This document shows, piece by piece, positions 9,692 to 18,138 of a DNA stretch of 64,000 nt. The first letter of the stretch is position 1. Each line of letters begins with the position of its first letter. The translations under genes were made by a program, and so were the position numbers. The notes beneath the pieces are model-generated. The model did no database searches, was not told the DNA's origin, and saw only the letters and a program-made list of their open reading frames with translations. The stretch is from Ferrovibrio sp035304305 (lineage in GTDB: Bacteria; Pseudomonadota; Alphaproteobacteria; Ferrovibrionales; Ferrovibrionaceae), in NCBI RefSeq assembly GCF_035304305.1, contig NZ_DATGQG010000156.1, forward strand, positions 1 through 64,000, written 5' to 3'.

Positions 9692-10324
9692 ATGCTCGAT
9701 ATCGTCGAATACGTCCGCTTCGCCGCAACGCTGTTCTTCATTCTCGACCCTTTCGCGGCGATTCCGCTCTTCCTGATGCTGACAAACGGCCGGTCGCGCG
9801 CCTACCGGGCGGCGACCGCGCGCACGGCGGCGCTGGCAGTGTTCGCCGGTCTGGTCGTCGCCAGCTTTTCCGGCGACTTCATCCTGCGGCTGATCGGCGC
9901 CAGCCTGCCGGCCTTCCAGGTCGGCGGCAGCATCGTCCTGCTTTTAATGGCGCTCAGCATGCTCAACGCCAGGCTGAGCCCGCAGCAGCAGACGCCGGAG
10001 GAAGAGGCGGAGGCGACCGACCGTGACGCTGTCGGCGTGGTGCCGATTGCCATGCCGCTGCTGGTCGGCCCCGGTGCGATTTCCGCCACCATCATCCATA
10101 TGGAGCGGGGCGGCACGCTGCTGCATAAAAGCGTCAGCGTCGGCGTGCTGGCGCTGATCTGCCTGTCGGTATGGCTGATCCTGAAGGCGGCCGAACGGAT
10201 CGGGCGGCGGCTCGGACAGACCGGGCTGAACATCCTGAACCGTATTTTCGGCTTGCTGCTTGCCGCGCTGGCTGTTCAAATCTTTGCCAACGGGTTGAAA
10301 GGTCTGTTTCCCGCCCTGGGCTGA
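9692..10324 (+). CDS. MarC family inner-membrane protein
   Basis: 210 residues with six likely membrane helices. The N-terminus (FFILDPFAAIPLFLMLT) carries the Asp-Pro-containing motif typical of the MarC/UPF0056 family, and a central loop rich in Glu/Asp (EEEAEATD) separates two halves. A conserved PLLVGPGAIS motif is near residue 125. MarC proteins have no firmly established function; the former link to multiple antibiotic resistance is disputed. It lies 18 bases after aspS and 20 bases before an esterase gene, so it is probably in the same transcript. Confidence 0.88.
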   Translation: MLDIVEYVRFAATLFFILDPFAAIPLFLMLTNGRSRAYRAATARTAALAVFAGLVVASFSGDFILRLIGASLPAFQVGGSIVLLLMALSMLNARLSPQQQTPEEEAEATDRDAVGVVPIAMPLLVGPGAISATIIHMERGGTLLHKSVSVGVLALICLSVWLILKAAERIGRRLGQTGLNILNRIFGLLLAALAVQIFANGLKGLFPALG

Positions 10325-10344
10325 GAAAGAGAAAAGACGCCTCC

Positions 10345-11292
10345 ATGCTGGACCAAGAAGCGAAAGCGTTCCTCGACGCCGTGAAGCTGGCCAACCGGCC
10401 GGACTATTCCACCATGACACCCAAGGAAGCGCGCAAGCTCTACAAGCAGACGCGCAGCGCGGTGACGCCCGAACCGCCCGAAGTGTCGGAGGTCGACAAT
10501 ATCGCGGCGCCCGGCCCGCATGGTCCCATTCCGCTGCGCTATTACCGGCCGGCCGAGGTGGAGAAGAAGGAGGTTCTGCCTGTCCTCGTCTTCTATCATG
10601 GCGGCGGCTGGGTGATCGGCGATCTCGATACCCATGACGTGGTCTGCCGTACGCTGAGCAATGAGGGCCGCTGTGCGGTCGTGTCGGTCGATTACCGCAT
10701 GGGGCCGGAATACAAGTTCCCCATCGCCATCGACGATGCCTACGCGGCGGTGAAATGGGTCGTGGACGAGGCGAAGACACTGCGCATCGATCCGCGCCGG
10801 GTCGCCGTGGGTGGCGATTCCGCCGGCGGGAATCTGGCCGCCGTGGTCAGCCTGCTGGCGCGCGACGTGGAAGACGCGCCGAAGATTGCCTATCAGCTGC
10901 TGATCTATCCGGCGACCGACATGCATATGGATACGGAGTCGCACCGCAGGTTCGGCGAGGGCCATCTGCTGACGCGCAGCAGCATGGACTGGTTCCAGGA
11001 GCAGTATCTGAACGGCCCCGACGACCGCGACGACTGGCGTGCCTCGCCGCTCAAGGCGAAAAGCCTGGCCGGCCTGCCGCCGGCCTATGTGCTGATCGCC
11101 GGCCATGACCCGCTGCGCGACGAAGGCGAGGCCTATGCAATGGCCCTGAAGGCGGCCGACGTTTCCGTTGTCCTGCGCGAATTCGAAGGCCAGATCCACG
11201 GCTTCATCACCATGGGTAAGGTGATGCCGCAGGCGAACCAGGCACTGGCGGAAATGGGCGTGGCGCTCAAACTGGCCTTCGGGCAGGGCTAG
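10345..11292 (+). CDS. Alpha/beta-hydrolase of the hormone-sensitive lipase family
   Basis: 315 residues. The oxyanion motif HGGGWVIGD near residue 88, the nucleophile motif GDSAGGN with Ser near 160, the Asp in AGHDPLRDEG and the His in EGQIHGF are the complete HSL-family (Est/lipase) set. It should hydrolyse short-chain esters in the cytoplasm; no signal peptide is seen. The substrate is unknown. The ATG at 10345 (MLDQEAKAFLD) follows AAGAGAAAAGACG; longer upstream reading would run through marC and is not credible. Confidence 0.9.
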   Translation: MLDQEAKAFLDAVKLANRPDYSTMTPKEARKLYKQTRSAVTPEPPEVSEVDNIAAPGPHGPIPLRYYRPAEVEKKEVLPVLVFYHGGGWVIGDLDTHDVVCRTLSNEGRCAVVSVDYRMGPEYKFPIAIDDAYAAVKWVVDEAKTLRIDPRRVAVGGDSAGGNLAAVVSLLARDVEDAPKIAYQLLIYPATDMHMDTESHRRFGEGHLLTRSSMDWFQEQYLNGPDDRDDWRASPLKAKSLAGLPPAYVLIAGHDPLRDEGEAYAMALKAADVSVVLREFEGQIHGFITMGKVMPQANQALAEMGVALKLAFGQG

Positions 11293-11434
11293 CCACGACG
11301 CTCCGGTCTCCACGGCCGGCATATTGCGGCCGGAGTTGTCAGGACAATACGAAGAGAGAGGAACGCGCAGGCTTACCTCCGCGTTGCTGCATGGCGATGT
11401 GACACGTCCCGCATACCAGGAGGCGATCCCGGCC

Positions 11435-12208
11435 ATGTTCGATGCGAAAACCCTGCTCAACCAGTTCCTCGGCGGCAATCCCGGCGGTCGCCCTTTCGAC
11501 CCGGGCGGTCGGGATCGTGAAGGGGCAGGCGGTCAGGGTTTTGATCTTGGCAGTCTGGGTGAGCTTGCCAGAAGCAGCCTCGGCGGCATGAGCGGCGGAC
11601 AGAAGCTCGCCGCCGGCGGCCTGCTGGCCATGCTGATCGGCAGCAAGAAGGGCCGCAGGATGGCGGGTAGCCTGGTCACCTATGGCGGGGCGGCCGCGCT
11701 CGGCCTGCTGGCTTACCGCGCCTTCCGCAACTGGCAGGAAGGCCAGAAACCGGCAACGGCGCCGGTGGCCAGCGAGGCGGAAATCAGCAATGTCGAGCCG
11801 CAGTATTTACCCTCGGCGGCGCCGGCGGCCTCCGGTGAGCCCTTCGAGCTGGCGCTGGTGCGCGCGATGATCGCCGCCGCCAAGGCCGACGGCCATATGG
11901 ATGCCGTGGAGCAGGGGCGGCTGTTCACCGAGATCAGCAACATGGGCATGGATGCCGAAGCGAAGGGCTTCGTCTTCGACCTGCTGGCCCAGCCGGTTTC
12001 GCTCGACGAGGTGGCCAGGGCGGCGCAGTTGCCCGAGCAGGGGGCGGAGCTCTATCTGGCCTCGCGGCTGGCGATCGATCCCGACCATCCCGCCGAGAAG
12101 GCCTGGCTCGAGGCGCTGGTGGCCAGGCTCGACCTGCCGCCGGAACTGGTGGCGCATCTGGATCGCCAGGTGCAGGCGACGCTGGCGCGGGACGACGCCG
12201 CGGCCTAG
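11435..12208 (+). CDS. DUF533 (YebE-like) family protein
   Basis: 257 residues. The ATG at 11435 has a strong AGGAGG at 11418-11423. The N-terminal third is Gly-rich (GGNPGGRPFDPGGRD) and leads into one membrane-associated segment with GGAAALGLLAYRAF near residue 92. The C-terminal half, from FELALVRAMIAAAKADGHMD on, is the helical TerB/DUF533 fold with its acidic pocket. Members are often called tellurite-resistance-like or YebE; the molecular role is unknown. It converges with nrdJ across a shared terminator. Confidence 0.85.
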   Translation: MFDAKTLLNQFLGGNPGGRPFDPGGRDREGAGGQGFDLGSLGELARSSLGGMSGGQKLAAGGLLAMLIGSKKGRRMAGSLVTYGGAAALGLLAYRAFRNWQEGQKPATAPVASEAEISNVEPQYLPSAAPAASGEPFELALVRAMIAAAKADGHMDAVEQGRLFTEISNMGMDAEAKGFVFDLLAQPVSLDEVARAAQLPEQGAELYLASRLAIDPDHPAEKAWLEALVARLDLPPELVAHLDRQVQATLARDDAAA

Positions 12209-12227
12209 CCGGGCGGGCTGCCGCAAA

Positions 12228-12264
12228 TAAAAACCCCGACGCCATTTCTGGGCGCCGGGGCTTT
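12228..12264. terminator. Bidirectional rho-independent terminator
   Basis: Arms CCCCGACGCC (12234-12243) and GGCGCCGGGG (12251-12260) pair with one mismatch around a 7-base loop. An A-run precedes and a CTTT follows, so on the minus strand the stem is followed by TTTTTATTT. It lies between the convergent DUF533 gene and nrdJ and can stop transcription from both; it is better formed for nrdJ. Confidence 0.8.
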
Positions 12265-12290
12265 CTCCGGAGGAGAGAACGGTCAGGCGG

Positions 12291-15200
12291 TCAGCTGCAG
12301 CCGGTCGTGGAGCCGCAGCTGTCGCATTTCAGGCAGGTGCCGTTGCGCACCAGGGTGAAGTTGCCGCATTCGGGACAGGCATCGCCTTCGTAGCCCTTCA
12401 TGCGGGCCTCGGCGATCCGTTCCATGACGCGGCTCTGGGCGCTCACGGTCACGGCGGTTTCGCTGGTCACGCTCATCACCGCACTGCTGGCGTAACCATC
12501 GGTGCCGGTTGCCTGCAGCTGCGCCGTCGCCTCGCGACTCTGGCCGCCCTTCAGCACGTAGAGGTTCGAGCGGATATAGCCGGTGGAGGCCACCTTGATC
12601 GCTTCCGTCGGAGCCTCCTGCTTCATCGGCGCCGCCTTCGCGCCCAGCGCGTCGTGGCGCAGGTCATCCGGCTGCACATGGGCAAGATCCGTGCGGCCGA
12701 GATAGCTGACCGCCAGCTCGCGGAAGACGTAATCGAGGATCGAGGTCGCCATCTTGATCACGTCGTTGCCCTCCACCATGCCCGAGGGCTCGAACCGGGT
12801 GAAGGTGAAGGCGTCGACATATTCCTCCAGCGGCACGCCATACTGCAGGCCGATGGAGATGGCGATGGCGAAGTTGTTCATCAGGCTGCGGAAGGCGGCG
12901 CCCTCCTTGTGCATGTCGATGAAGATCTCGCCCAGCTTGCCATCGTCATATTCGCCGGTGCGCAGGTAAACCTTGTGCCCGCCGACGATCGCCTTCTGGG
13001 TATAGCCCTTGCGCCGCAGCGGCAGCTTCTGGCGGCCGGCGATGATCTTCTCGACGATGCGCTCGGCGACGATCTGCGCCCGCGCCGCCGCCGGGGCCTC
13101 GGCCACCTGTTCGGCCACCGCCTCGTCGGCGCTGTCGTCTTCCAGCACCTGGGTCTGCAGCGGCTGCGACAGCTTCGAGCCGTCGCGATACAGCGCGATC
13201 GCCTTGCAGCCCAGCTTCCAGGACAGCATGTAGGCCTGCTTGCAGTCCTCCACGGTTGCCAGGTTCGGCATGTTGATCGTCTTGGAGATGGCGCCGGTGA
13301 TGAAGGGCTGCGCCGCCGCCATCATGCGGATATGGGCTTCCGCCGACAGGAAGCGGGTGCCGTCCTTGCCGCAGGGATTGGCGCAGTCGAAGACCGGCAG
13401 ATGTGCGTCCCGCAGATGCGGCGCGCCTTCCAGGGTCATGGCGCCGCAGCAGTAGAGATTGGCCGCGGCGATTTCGGCCGGCGAGAAGCCGAGCGCGGTG
13501 AGCAGGTCGAAGCCCGGATCATCCAGCTGCGCATCGGTGAAGCCGAGGCTCTTGCAGAAATCGGCGCCCAGGGTCCAGCGGTTCAGCACGAACTTGATGT
13601 CGAAGGCGCCGCGCAGGCCCTTTTCCGCCTTGGCAATCGCCTCGTCGGTGAAGCCCTTGGCCTTCAGCGTCTCGTGATTGACGCCCGGCGCGCCGTTCAG
13701 CGTGCCATGGCCGACGGCATAGTCGACGATGTCCCTGATCTCGGATTCGCCGTAGCCCAGCGTCTTCAGCGCCAGCGGCACGGTGCGGTTGATGATCTTG
13801 AAGTAGCCGCCGCCGGCCAGCTTCTTGAACTTCACCAGCGCGAAATCCGGCTCGATGCCGGTGGTGTCGCAATCCATCACGAGGCCGATCGTGCCGGTCG
13901 GCGCGATCACGCTGACCTGCGCGTTGCGGAAGCCGTGCTGCTGGCCCAGTTCCAGCGCCCGGTCCCAGGCCTGTTCGGCCGCAGCGAGCAGCGCGGTGTC
14001 GGGGCAGCTGGCATGATCCAGCGGCACGGGCGCAGTGGCGACACCCTCATAGCCGAAGTGGTCGCCCTGGGCGGCGCGGCGATGGTTGCGGATCACCCGC
14101 AGCATGTTCTCGGCATTCGGCGCATAGCCGGGGAAGGCCCCCAGCTCACCGGCCATTTCGGCCGAGGTGGCATAGGACACGCCGGTCATCAGCGCGGTGA
14201 TGGCGCCGCACAGAGCGCGGCCGGCATCGGAATCGTAGGGCAGGCCGCAGGACATCAGCAGCGCGCCGAGATTGGCGTAGCCCAGGCCCAGGGTGCGGAA
14301 CTTGTAGGAGAGTTCGGCGATCTCGCGGCTTGGGAACTGCGCCATCAGCACGCTGATTTCCAGCGTGATGGTCCACAGCCGCACGGCATGGGCAAAGCTC
14401 TCGACGTCGAAACGGCCGTCGGCCTTGCGGAAGCACATCAGGTTCAGCGAGGCGAGGTTGCAGGCCGTGTCGTCGAGGAACATGTATTCCGAGCACGGAT
14501 TGGACGCGTTGATGCGGCCGTCCGCCGGACAGGTATGCCAGTCGTTGATGCTGGTATCGAACTGGATGCCGGGATCGGCCGACGCCCAGGCGGCGTAGCC
14601 GATGCGGTCCCAGAGGTCGCGCGCCCTGACCTTCTTGGCCACCGTGCCGTCGACGCGGCGGATCAGCTCCCAGTCGCCGTCATTCTCGACCGCGCTCAGG
14701 AAGGCATCCGACACGCGCACCGAGTTGTTCGAATTCTGGCCCGATACGGAGAGATAGGCTTCCGAATCCCAGTCGGTGTCATAGGCCGGGAATTCGATTT
14801 CCGTGTAGCCCTGCCTGGCGAACTGGATGACCCGCTGGATGTAGTTCTCGGGGATCATCGACTTGCGCGCGGCGACGATCTCGCGGCGCAGCTGCACGTT
14901 CTTCTTCGGATCGAAGCGGTCGTCACCGCTGCCCAGCTGGCAGGCCGCCATGATGGCGTTGAGGTGCTTCTGCGCCAGCTTGGAGCCGGCGACGAGGGCC
15001 GCAACCTTCTGCTCCTCGATGACCTTCCAGTCGATGAACTGCTCGATGTCCGGGTGATCGATGTCGCAGATCACCATCTTGGCGGCGCGCCGCGTGGTGC
15101 CGCCCGACTTGATCGCGCCGGCGGCCCGGTCGCCGATCTTCAGGAAGCTCATCAGGCCCGACGACCTGCCGCCGCCCGCCAGCTTCTCGTTCTCTCCGCG

Positions 15201-15914
15201 CAGGCGCGAGAAGTTGCTGCCGGTGCCCGAGCCGTATTTGAACAGGCGCGCCTCGCGCACCCAGAGGTCCATGATGCCGCCCTCGTTGACGAGGTCGTCC
15301 TGCACCGACTGGATGAAGCAGGCATGCGGCTGCGGATGCTCGTAAGCCGAGGCCGACTTGGTCAGCTGGCCGGTCTTGAAATCGACGTAGAAATGGCCCT
15401 GGGCGGGACCGTCGATGCCGTAGGCCCAGTGCAGGCCGGTGTTGAACCACTGCGGCGAGTTCGGAGCCGCGATCTGCGCCGCCAGCATGAAGCGCATTTC
15501 GTCGAAATAGGCGCGGGCATCGTCCTCCGAATCGAAGTAGCCGCCCTTCCAGCCCCAGTAGGCCCAGGTGCCGGCGAGACGGTCGAAGACCTCGCGGCCG
15601 CTCATTTCCTGGGTGGTGCGGTCCTTTTCGGGCAGGGCCTCCAGCGCTTCCGTGTCGGCCTCGCGGCGCCACAGGAATTCCGGCACGTCTTCTTCCGGCA
15701 CCGCCTTCAGGGCGACCGGGACGCCGGCACGGCGGAAATACTTCTGCGCCAGCACGTCGGCGGCGACCTGCGACCAGGAGGCGGGCACCTCCAGCTGGTC
15801 CAGCTTGAAGACCGTGCTGCCGTCGGGATTGCGGATTTCACTGCTGGTGGTCTTCCATTCGAGACCCGCATAGGCATCCTTGCCAGCCGTGGTGAAATAC
15901 CGCTGAATACGCAT
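12291..15914 (-). CDS. nrdJ: Vitamin B12-dependent (class II) ribonucleotide reductase
   Basis: 1207 residues, the normal size of the long alphaproteobacterial NrdJ. It reduces ribonucleotides to deoxyribonucleotides with adenosylcobalamin as radical source, so it needs no oxygen. Visible family features are NPCSEYMFLDDTACNLASLN in the active-site barrel, the loop VIAPTGTIGLVMDCDTTGIEPD (written here in parts), and a C-terminal zinc ribbon CPECGNF...CLKCDSCGST that carries the redox-active cysteines. The ATG at 15914 has GAGGAG eight bases upstream. The long leader holds a good promoter and two NrdR-like boxes. Cobalamin genes lie 23-26 kb downstream. Confidence 0.96.
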   Translation of the reverse strand: MRIQRYFTTAGKDAYAGLEWKTTSSEIRNPDGSTVFKLDQLEVPASWSQVAADVLAQKYFRRAGVPVALKAVPEEDVPEFLWRREADTEALEALPEKDRTTQEMSGREVFDRLAGTWAYWGWKGGYFDSEDDARAYFDEMRFMLAAQIAAPNSPQWFNTGLHWAYGIDGPAQGHFYVDFKTGQLTKSASAYEHPQPHACFIQSVQDDLVNEGGIMDLWVREARLFKYGSGTGSNFSRLRGENEKLAGGGRSSGLMSFLKIGDRAAGAIKSGGTTRRAAKMVICDIDHPDIEQFIDWKVIEEQKVAALVAGSKLAQKHLNAIMAACQLGSGDDRFDPKKNVQLRREIVAARKSMIPENYIQRVIQFARQGYTEIEFPAYDTDWDSEAYLSVSGQNSNNSVRVSDAFLSAVENDGDWELIRRVDGTVAKKVRARDLWDRIGYAAWASADPGIQFDTSINDWHTCPADGRINASNPCSEYMFLDDTACNLASLNLMCFRKADGRFDVESFAHAVRLWTITLEISVLMAQFPSREIAELSYKFRTLGLGYANLGALLMSCGLPYDSDAGRALCGAITALMTGVSYATSAEMAGELGAFPGYAPNAENMLRVIRNHRRAAQGDHFGYEGVATAPVPLDHASCPDTALLAAAEQAWDRALELGQQHGFRNAQVSVIAPTGTIGLVMDCDTTGIEPDFALVKFKKLAGGGYFKIINRTVPLALKTLGYGESEIRDIVDYAVGHGTLNGAPGVNHETLKAKGFTDEAIAKAEKGLRGAFDIKFVLNRWTLGADFCKSLGFTDAQLDDPGFDLLTALGFSPAEIAAANLYCCGAMTLEGAPHLRDAHLPVFDCANPCGKDGTRFLSAEAHIRMMAAAQPFITGAISKTINMPNLATVEDCKQAYMLSWKLGCKAIALYRDGSKLSQPLQTQVLEDDSADEAVAEQVAEAPAAARAQIVAERIVEKIIAGRQKLPLRRKGYTQKAIVGGHKVYLRTGEYDDGKLGEIFIDMHKEGAAFRSLMNNFAIAISIGLQYGVPLEEYVDAFTFTRFEPSGMVEGNDVIKMATSILDYVFRELAVSYLGRTDLAHVQPDDLRHDALGAKAAPMKQEAPTEAIKVASTGYIRSNLYVLKGGQSREATAQLQATGTDGYASSAVMSVTSETAVTVSAQSRVMERIAEARMKGYEGDACPECGNFTLVRNGTCLKCDSCGSTTGCS

Positions 15915-15952
15915 CGATCCGTCTCCTCGCCGCCCCGAAAAACTTGCCTAAA

Positions 15953-15968
15953 AATCAAGATGTTGTGG
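15953..15968 (-). promoter_or_regulatory. Candidate NrdR box 1 (nrdJ leader)
   Basis: The 16-mer AATCAAGATGTTGTGG keeps most core positions of the palindromic NrdR consensus ACAC-W-A-T-A-T-A-T-W-GTGT (from memory). It lies 38 bases upstream of the nrdJ ATG. Weaker than box 2; its centre is 46 bp from box 2, not the usual ~31 bp. Confidence 0.4.
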
Positions 15969-15998
15969 TCTGTAAAAGGCGGATAAGACGGGTTGGGA

Positions 15999-16014
15999 AC
16001 CCAATATCTAGCGC
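15999..16014 (-). promoter_or_regulatory. Candidate NrdR box 2 (nrdJ leader)
   Basis: The 16-mer ACCCAATATCTAGCGC contains CAATATCTAG, a perfect match to the ten central positions of the NrdR consensus C-W-A-T-A-T-A/C-T-W-G. It lies just downstream of the predicted nrdJ start site, where a bound repressor would block transcription. Confidence 0.5.
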
Positions 16015-16036
16015 CATTCTGCCGCAACGGGGCTAA

Positions 16037-16065
16037 ATCTAGGGTATCGGCCGGGAGGGGGTCAA
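16037..16065 (-). promoter_or_regulatory. Predicted sigma-70 promoter of nrdJ
   Basis: On the minus strand, TTGACC (16060-16065) and CTAGAT (16037-16042) are separated by exactly 17 bases. This would start nrdJ transcription near 16030 and leave a leader of about 115 bases. Confidence 0.5.
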
Positions 16066-16099
16066 ACAGGAAATCTACCAGCCCTAGGCAGAGGACCGG

Positions 16100-16128
16100 T
16101 TGACAGGCTTTCGCCACAATCCTGGTAT
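16100..16128 (+). promoter_or_regulatory. Predicted sigma-70 promoter of the DUF2059 gene
   Basis: A perfect TTGACA (16100-16105) is followed after 17 bases by TGGTAT (16123-16128). It faces away from the nrdJ promoter and would start transcription about 28 bases before the ATG at 16163. Confidence 0.5.
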
Positions 16129-16162
16129 CAGAATGAATCGTTGAGTTTGTCAGGATTCGCCG

Positions 16163-16708
16163 ATGCGCCGCTTTCCCGGTCCGGGCTTCGTCTTTTTTCT
16201 TCTCCTGCTGAGCCTCCCGGTTCAGGGCCAGCCGCAATCCCCGACTCGCCAGGCGGCCGACCGGCTGATGACCACCATCGGCCTCGAGCAGCGGGTGGAC
16301 GCCATCGTCCAGCTTTACGTGAATTTCCTGCCCACCCAGACGCCGGAGCAGCAGAGCAAGGCCGCCACCCTGCGCGAGCGCGCGCCGATGGCGGGGCCGC
16401 GCTTCCGCAGCGCCACGGTCAACGCCGCCGCGGCCAGCTACACCAGGGAAGAAATCGAGGCGCTGGACGCCTATTTCGCCAGCGGCGAGGGGCAGCGGCT
16501 GCTCAATACCGTGCTGACCCGGGCGGTGCTGGGCGTGAGTCAGAAGGGCGGCGTGAAAGGGGGCGACATCCTCCGCCCCGAGGATCTGCCGAAGGACAAT
16601 CCCGCCCTGCAGGCCGCCGCCGCCAAGTATCCCAAGTTCGAAGCCAACGCGCGGCGCGAGCTGCAGCGTGAATTCGCCCAGGAAATCGCCCTGATTACGG
16701 GGCGTTAG
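16163..16708 (+). CDS. Secreted DUF2059-like protein
   Basis: 181 residues with a clear signal peptide (FVFFLLLLSLPVQG, cleavage probably near residue 23), so it is likely periplasmic. The mature part is helical; ASYTREEIEALDAYFASGEGQRLL in the middle (positions ~92-115) is the conserved core of the DUF2059 family, whose function is unknown. The ATG is the first after a good promoter. Divergent from nrdJ with a 248-base gap; 100 bases separate it from the NDUFA12 gene. Confidence 0.75.
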   Translation: MRRFPGPGFVFFLLLLSLPVQGQPQSPTRQAADRLMTTIGLEQRVDAIVQLYVNFLPTQTPEQQSKAATLRERAPMAGPRFRSATVNAAAASYTREEIEALDAYFASGEGQRLLNTVLTRAVLGVSQKGGVKGGDILRPEDLPKDNPALQAAAAKYPKFEANARRELQREFAQEIALITGR

Positions 16709-16808
16709 GCCGGATTGTGCGGCGCATGGGAGACTTGCCGGGGAAGGGGCGGAAATGCCATAGTCCGGCCGGGTTTTTCAGCCGGATTCCCGGTCGAGGT
16801 AAGCATCC

Positions 16809-17150
16809 ATGAGTCTCATCGGCACCAAGCTCTACACCTGGTGGAAGGGCGAGCCCGTCGGCAAGGACCAGTTCGGCAACCGCTATTTCCGCGAGAAGGG
16901 CGGTCGCAAGCGCTGGGTCATCTATAACGGCGCCCCGGAGGCCTCGAAGGTGCCGCCGGAATGGCATGCCTGGCTGCATTACACGATCGACGACGCGCCC
17001 GTGAACGGCGTCGAGCGCAAGGCCTGGCAGAAGGAGCATCTGCCCAATCTCAGCGGCACGCCCTACGCCTACCGGCCGCAGGGCAGCATGGCGAAAGCCG
17101 GCCAGCGTCCGCCGGCCACCGGCGATTACGAGGCCTGGCGTCCGGAGTGA
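16809..17150 (+). CDS. NDUFA12-family subunit of NADH:ubiquinone oxidoreductase
   Basis: 113 residues, the usual size of bacterial NDUFA12 (B17.2) proteins, accessory subunits of respiratory complex I found in alphaproteobacteria and mitochondria. Typical features are the N-terminal GTKLYTWWKGEPVGKDQFGN, YFREKGGRKRWVIYNG, and PPEWHAWLHYT. The C-terminal tail GDYEAWRPE is also typical. It is followed by mlaD, a DUF2155 gene and aat, an arrangement I recall as conserved in alphaproteobacteria. It contains no signal peptide, in line with the matrix/cytoplasmic face of complex I. Confidence 0.93.
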   Translation: MSLIGTKLYTWWKGEPVGKDQFGNRYFREKGGRKRWVIYNGAPEASKVPPEWHAWLHYTIDDAPVNGVERKAWQKEHLPNLSGTPYAYRPQGSMAKAGQRPPATGDYEAWRPE

Positions 17151-17183
17151 TCCGGGTCGGCAGGCGATTGCAAAGAGGCTGGC

Positions 17184-17696
17184 ATGAACAGCAATCTGGT
17201 TGAAACGCTGATCGGTGCCGTCGTCCTGGCGGTGGCGCTGTTCTTCCTGGCCTTTGCGTACACGGCGGCCGGGGTCGGCAGCGGTCTGGGCGGCTATGAG
17301 CTGCAGGCGCGCTTCAACCGGGCGGATGGTCTGGTGATCGGCGGCGACGTGCGGCTGTCCGGCATCAAGATCGGCACCATCACGCGGCAGAGCCTCGATC
17401 CGCAGACCTATGCGGCCATCGTCGCCTTCACCGTCGACGAGCGCTACCAGCTGCCCGAGGATACCGCGGTGAAGATCGCCTCCGAGGGCCTGCTCGGCGG
17501 CAATTATCTCTCGGTCGAGCCCGGCGGCAGCGATCGGATGCTGAAGCCCGGCGAAGAGATCAGATACACGCAGGGGTCGGTCAACCTCATGGACCTGATC
17601 GGCCAGGCAATCTTCAGCGCCACCGGCGGCGGCAACGACGCCAAGGCCGGCGAGGGCGCTGCCCCGCAAAACGAACTTTCGCCCCTGCCCAAGTAA
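17184..17696 (+). CDS. mlaD: MlaD, outer-membrane lipid asymmetry MCE protein
   Basis: 170 residues. One N-terminal membrane anchor (residues 6-27, LIGAVVLAVALFFLAFAYT) is followed by a single MCE domain: FNRADGLVIGGDVRLSGIKIGTI and ASEGLLGGNYLSVEPGG are the hallmarks. MlaD forms a hexameric ring in the periplasm that takes phospholipids for the MlaFEB transporter in the inner membrane. Partners mlaFEB are not in this window. The ATG at 17184 follows AAAGAGGC. It lies 33 bases after the NDUFA12 gene and 7 bases before the DUF2155 gene. Confidence 0.92.
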   Translation: MNSNLVETLIGAVVLAVALFFLAFAYTAAGVGSGLGGYELQARFNRADGLVIGGDVRLSGIKIGTITRQSLDPQTYAAIVAFTVDERYQLPEDTAVKIASEGLLGGNYLSVEPGGSDRMLKPGEEIRYTQGSVNLMDLIGQAIFSATGGGNDAKAGEGAAPQNELSPLPK

Positions 17697-17703
17697 GCGC
17701 ATC

Positions 17704-18138
17704 GTGACCGGCATGCGTGGTCTTCTCCTTGCCGGCCTGATCGTCTGCGCATCCGGCGCGGCTGCGGCGCAGACGGTGGTGCCGGAGAATGTGCCGGAAT
17801 ATCCCTCGACGCCGATGCCCATCGCGGTGCTGCAGGGTTTGGACAAGATCACGGCGCGGACCTACACCTTCGAAGCGCCGGTCGACCAGACCATCGGCTT
17901 CGGCACCCTGAAAGTCACCGTGAATGCCTGCCGCAAGCGTCCGCCGGAATATCCGCCGGAAAGCGCCGCCTATCTGCAGATCGTCGAGCAGCGCCCGGAC
18001 CAGGAGGCGGTCGAGCGCTTCCGCGGCTGGATGTTCGCCTCCAGTCCCGGCCTCAACCCGTTCGAGCATCCGGTCTATGACGTCTGGGTGATCGACTGCA
18101 GGATGACGTCGGGCGGCGATTCCCGCGGCAGGCAGTAG
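17704..18138 (+). CDS. Periplasmic DUF2155 protein
   Basis: 144 residues. A signal peptide (GLLLAGLIVCASGAAAA, cleavage before QTVVPE) points to export. The mature part has the DUF2155 core: ITARTYTFEAPVDQTIGFGTL, a Cys in VTVNACRKRPPE, GWMFASSPGLNPFEHPVYDVWVIDC (split here). The two Cys may form a disulfide. Function unknown; the family sits next to mlaD and aat in many alphaproteobacteria. Its last 64 bases overlap the 3' end of aat on the other strand, and the shared stretch codes for conserved residues in both genes. Confidence 0.88.
   Translation: MTGMRGLLLAGLIVCASGAAAAQTVVPENVPEYPSTPMPIAVLQGLDKITARTYTFEAPVDQTIGFGTLKVTVNACRKRPPEYPPESAAYLQIVEQRPDQEAVERFRGWMFASSPGLNPFEHPVYDVWVIDCRMTSGGDSRGRQ

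Noticed and set aside
12654..15986. A 1110-residue open frame opposite nrdJ
   Set aside because: It is the antisense shadow of a conserved enzyme gene in high-GC DNA, with low-complexity composition rich in Gly, Ala, Arg and His. Similar long shadows lie opposite ppk/ppx, aspS, cobQ and gor.
15915..16162. Possible cobalamin riboswitch upstream of nrdJ
   Set aside because: I looked for the B12-box core and the flanking stems and found none; the leader instead carries NrdR-like boxes.
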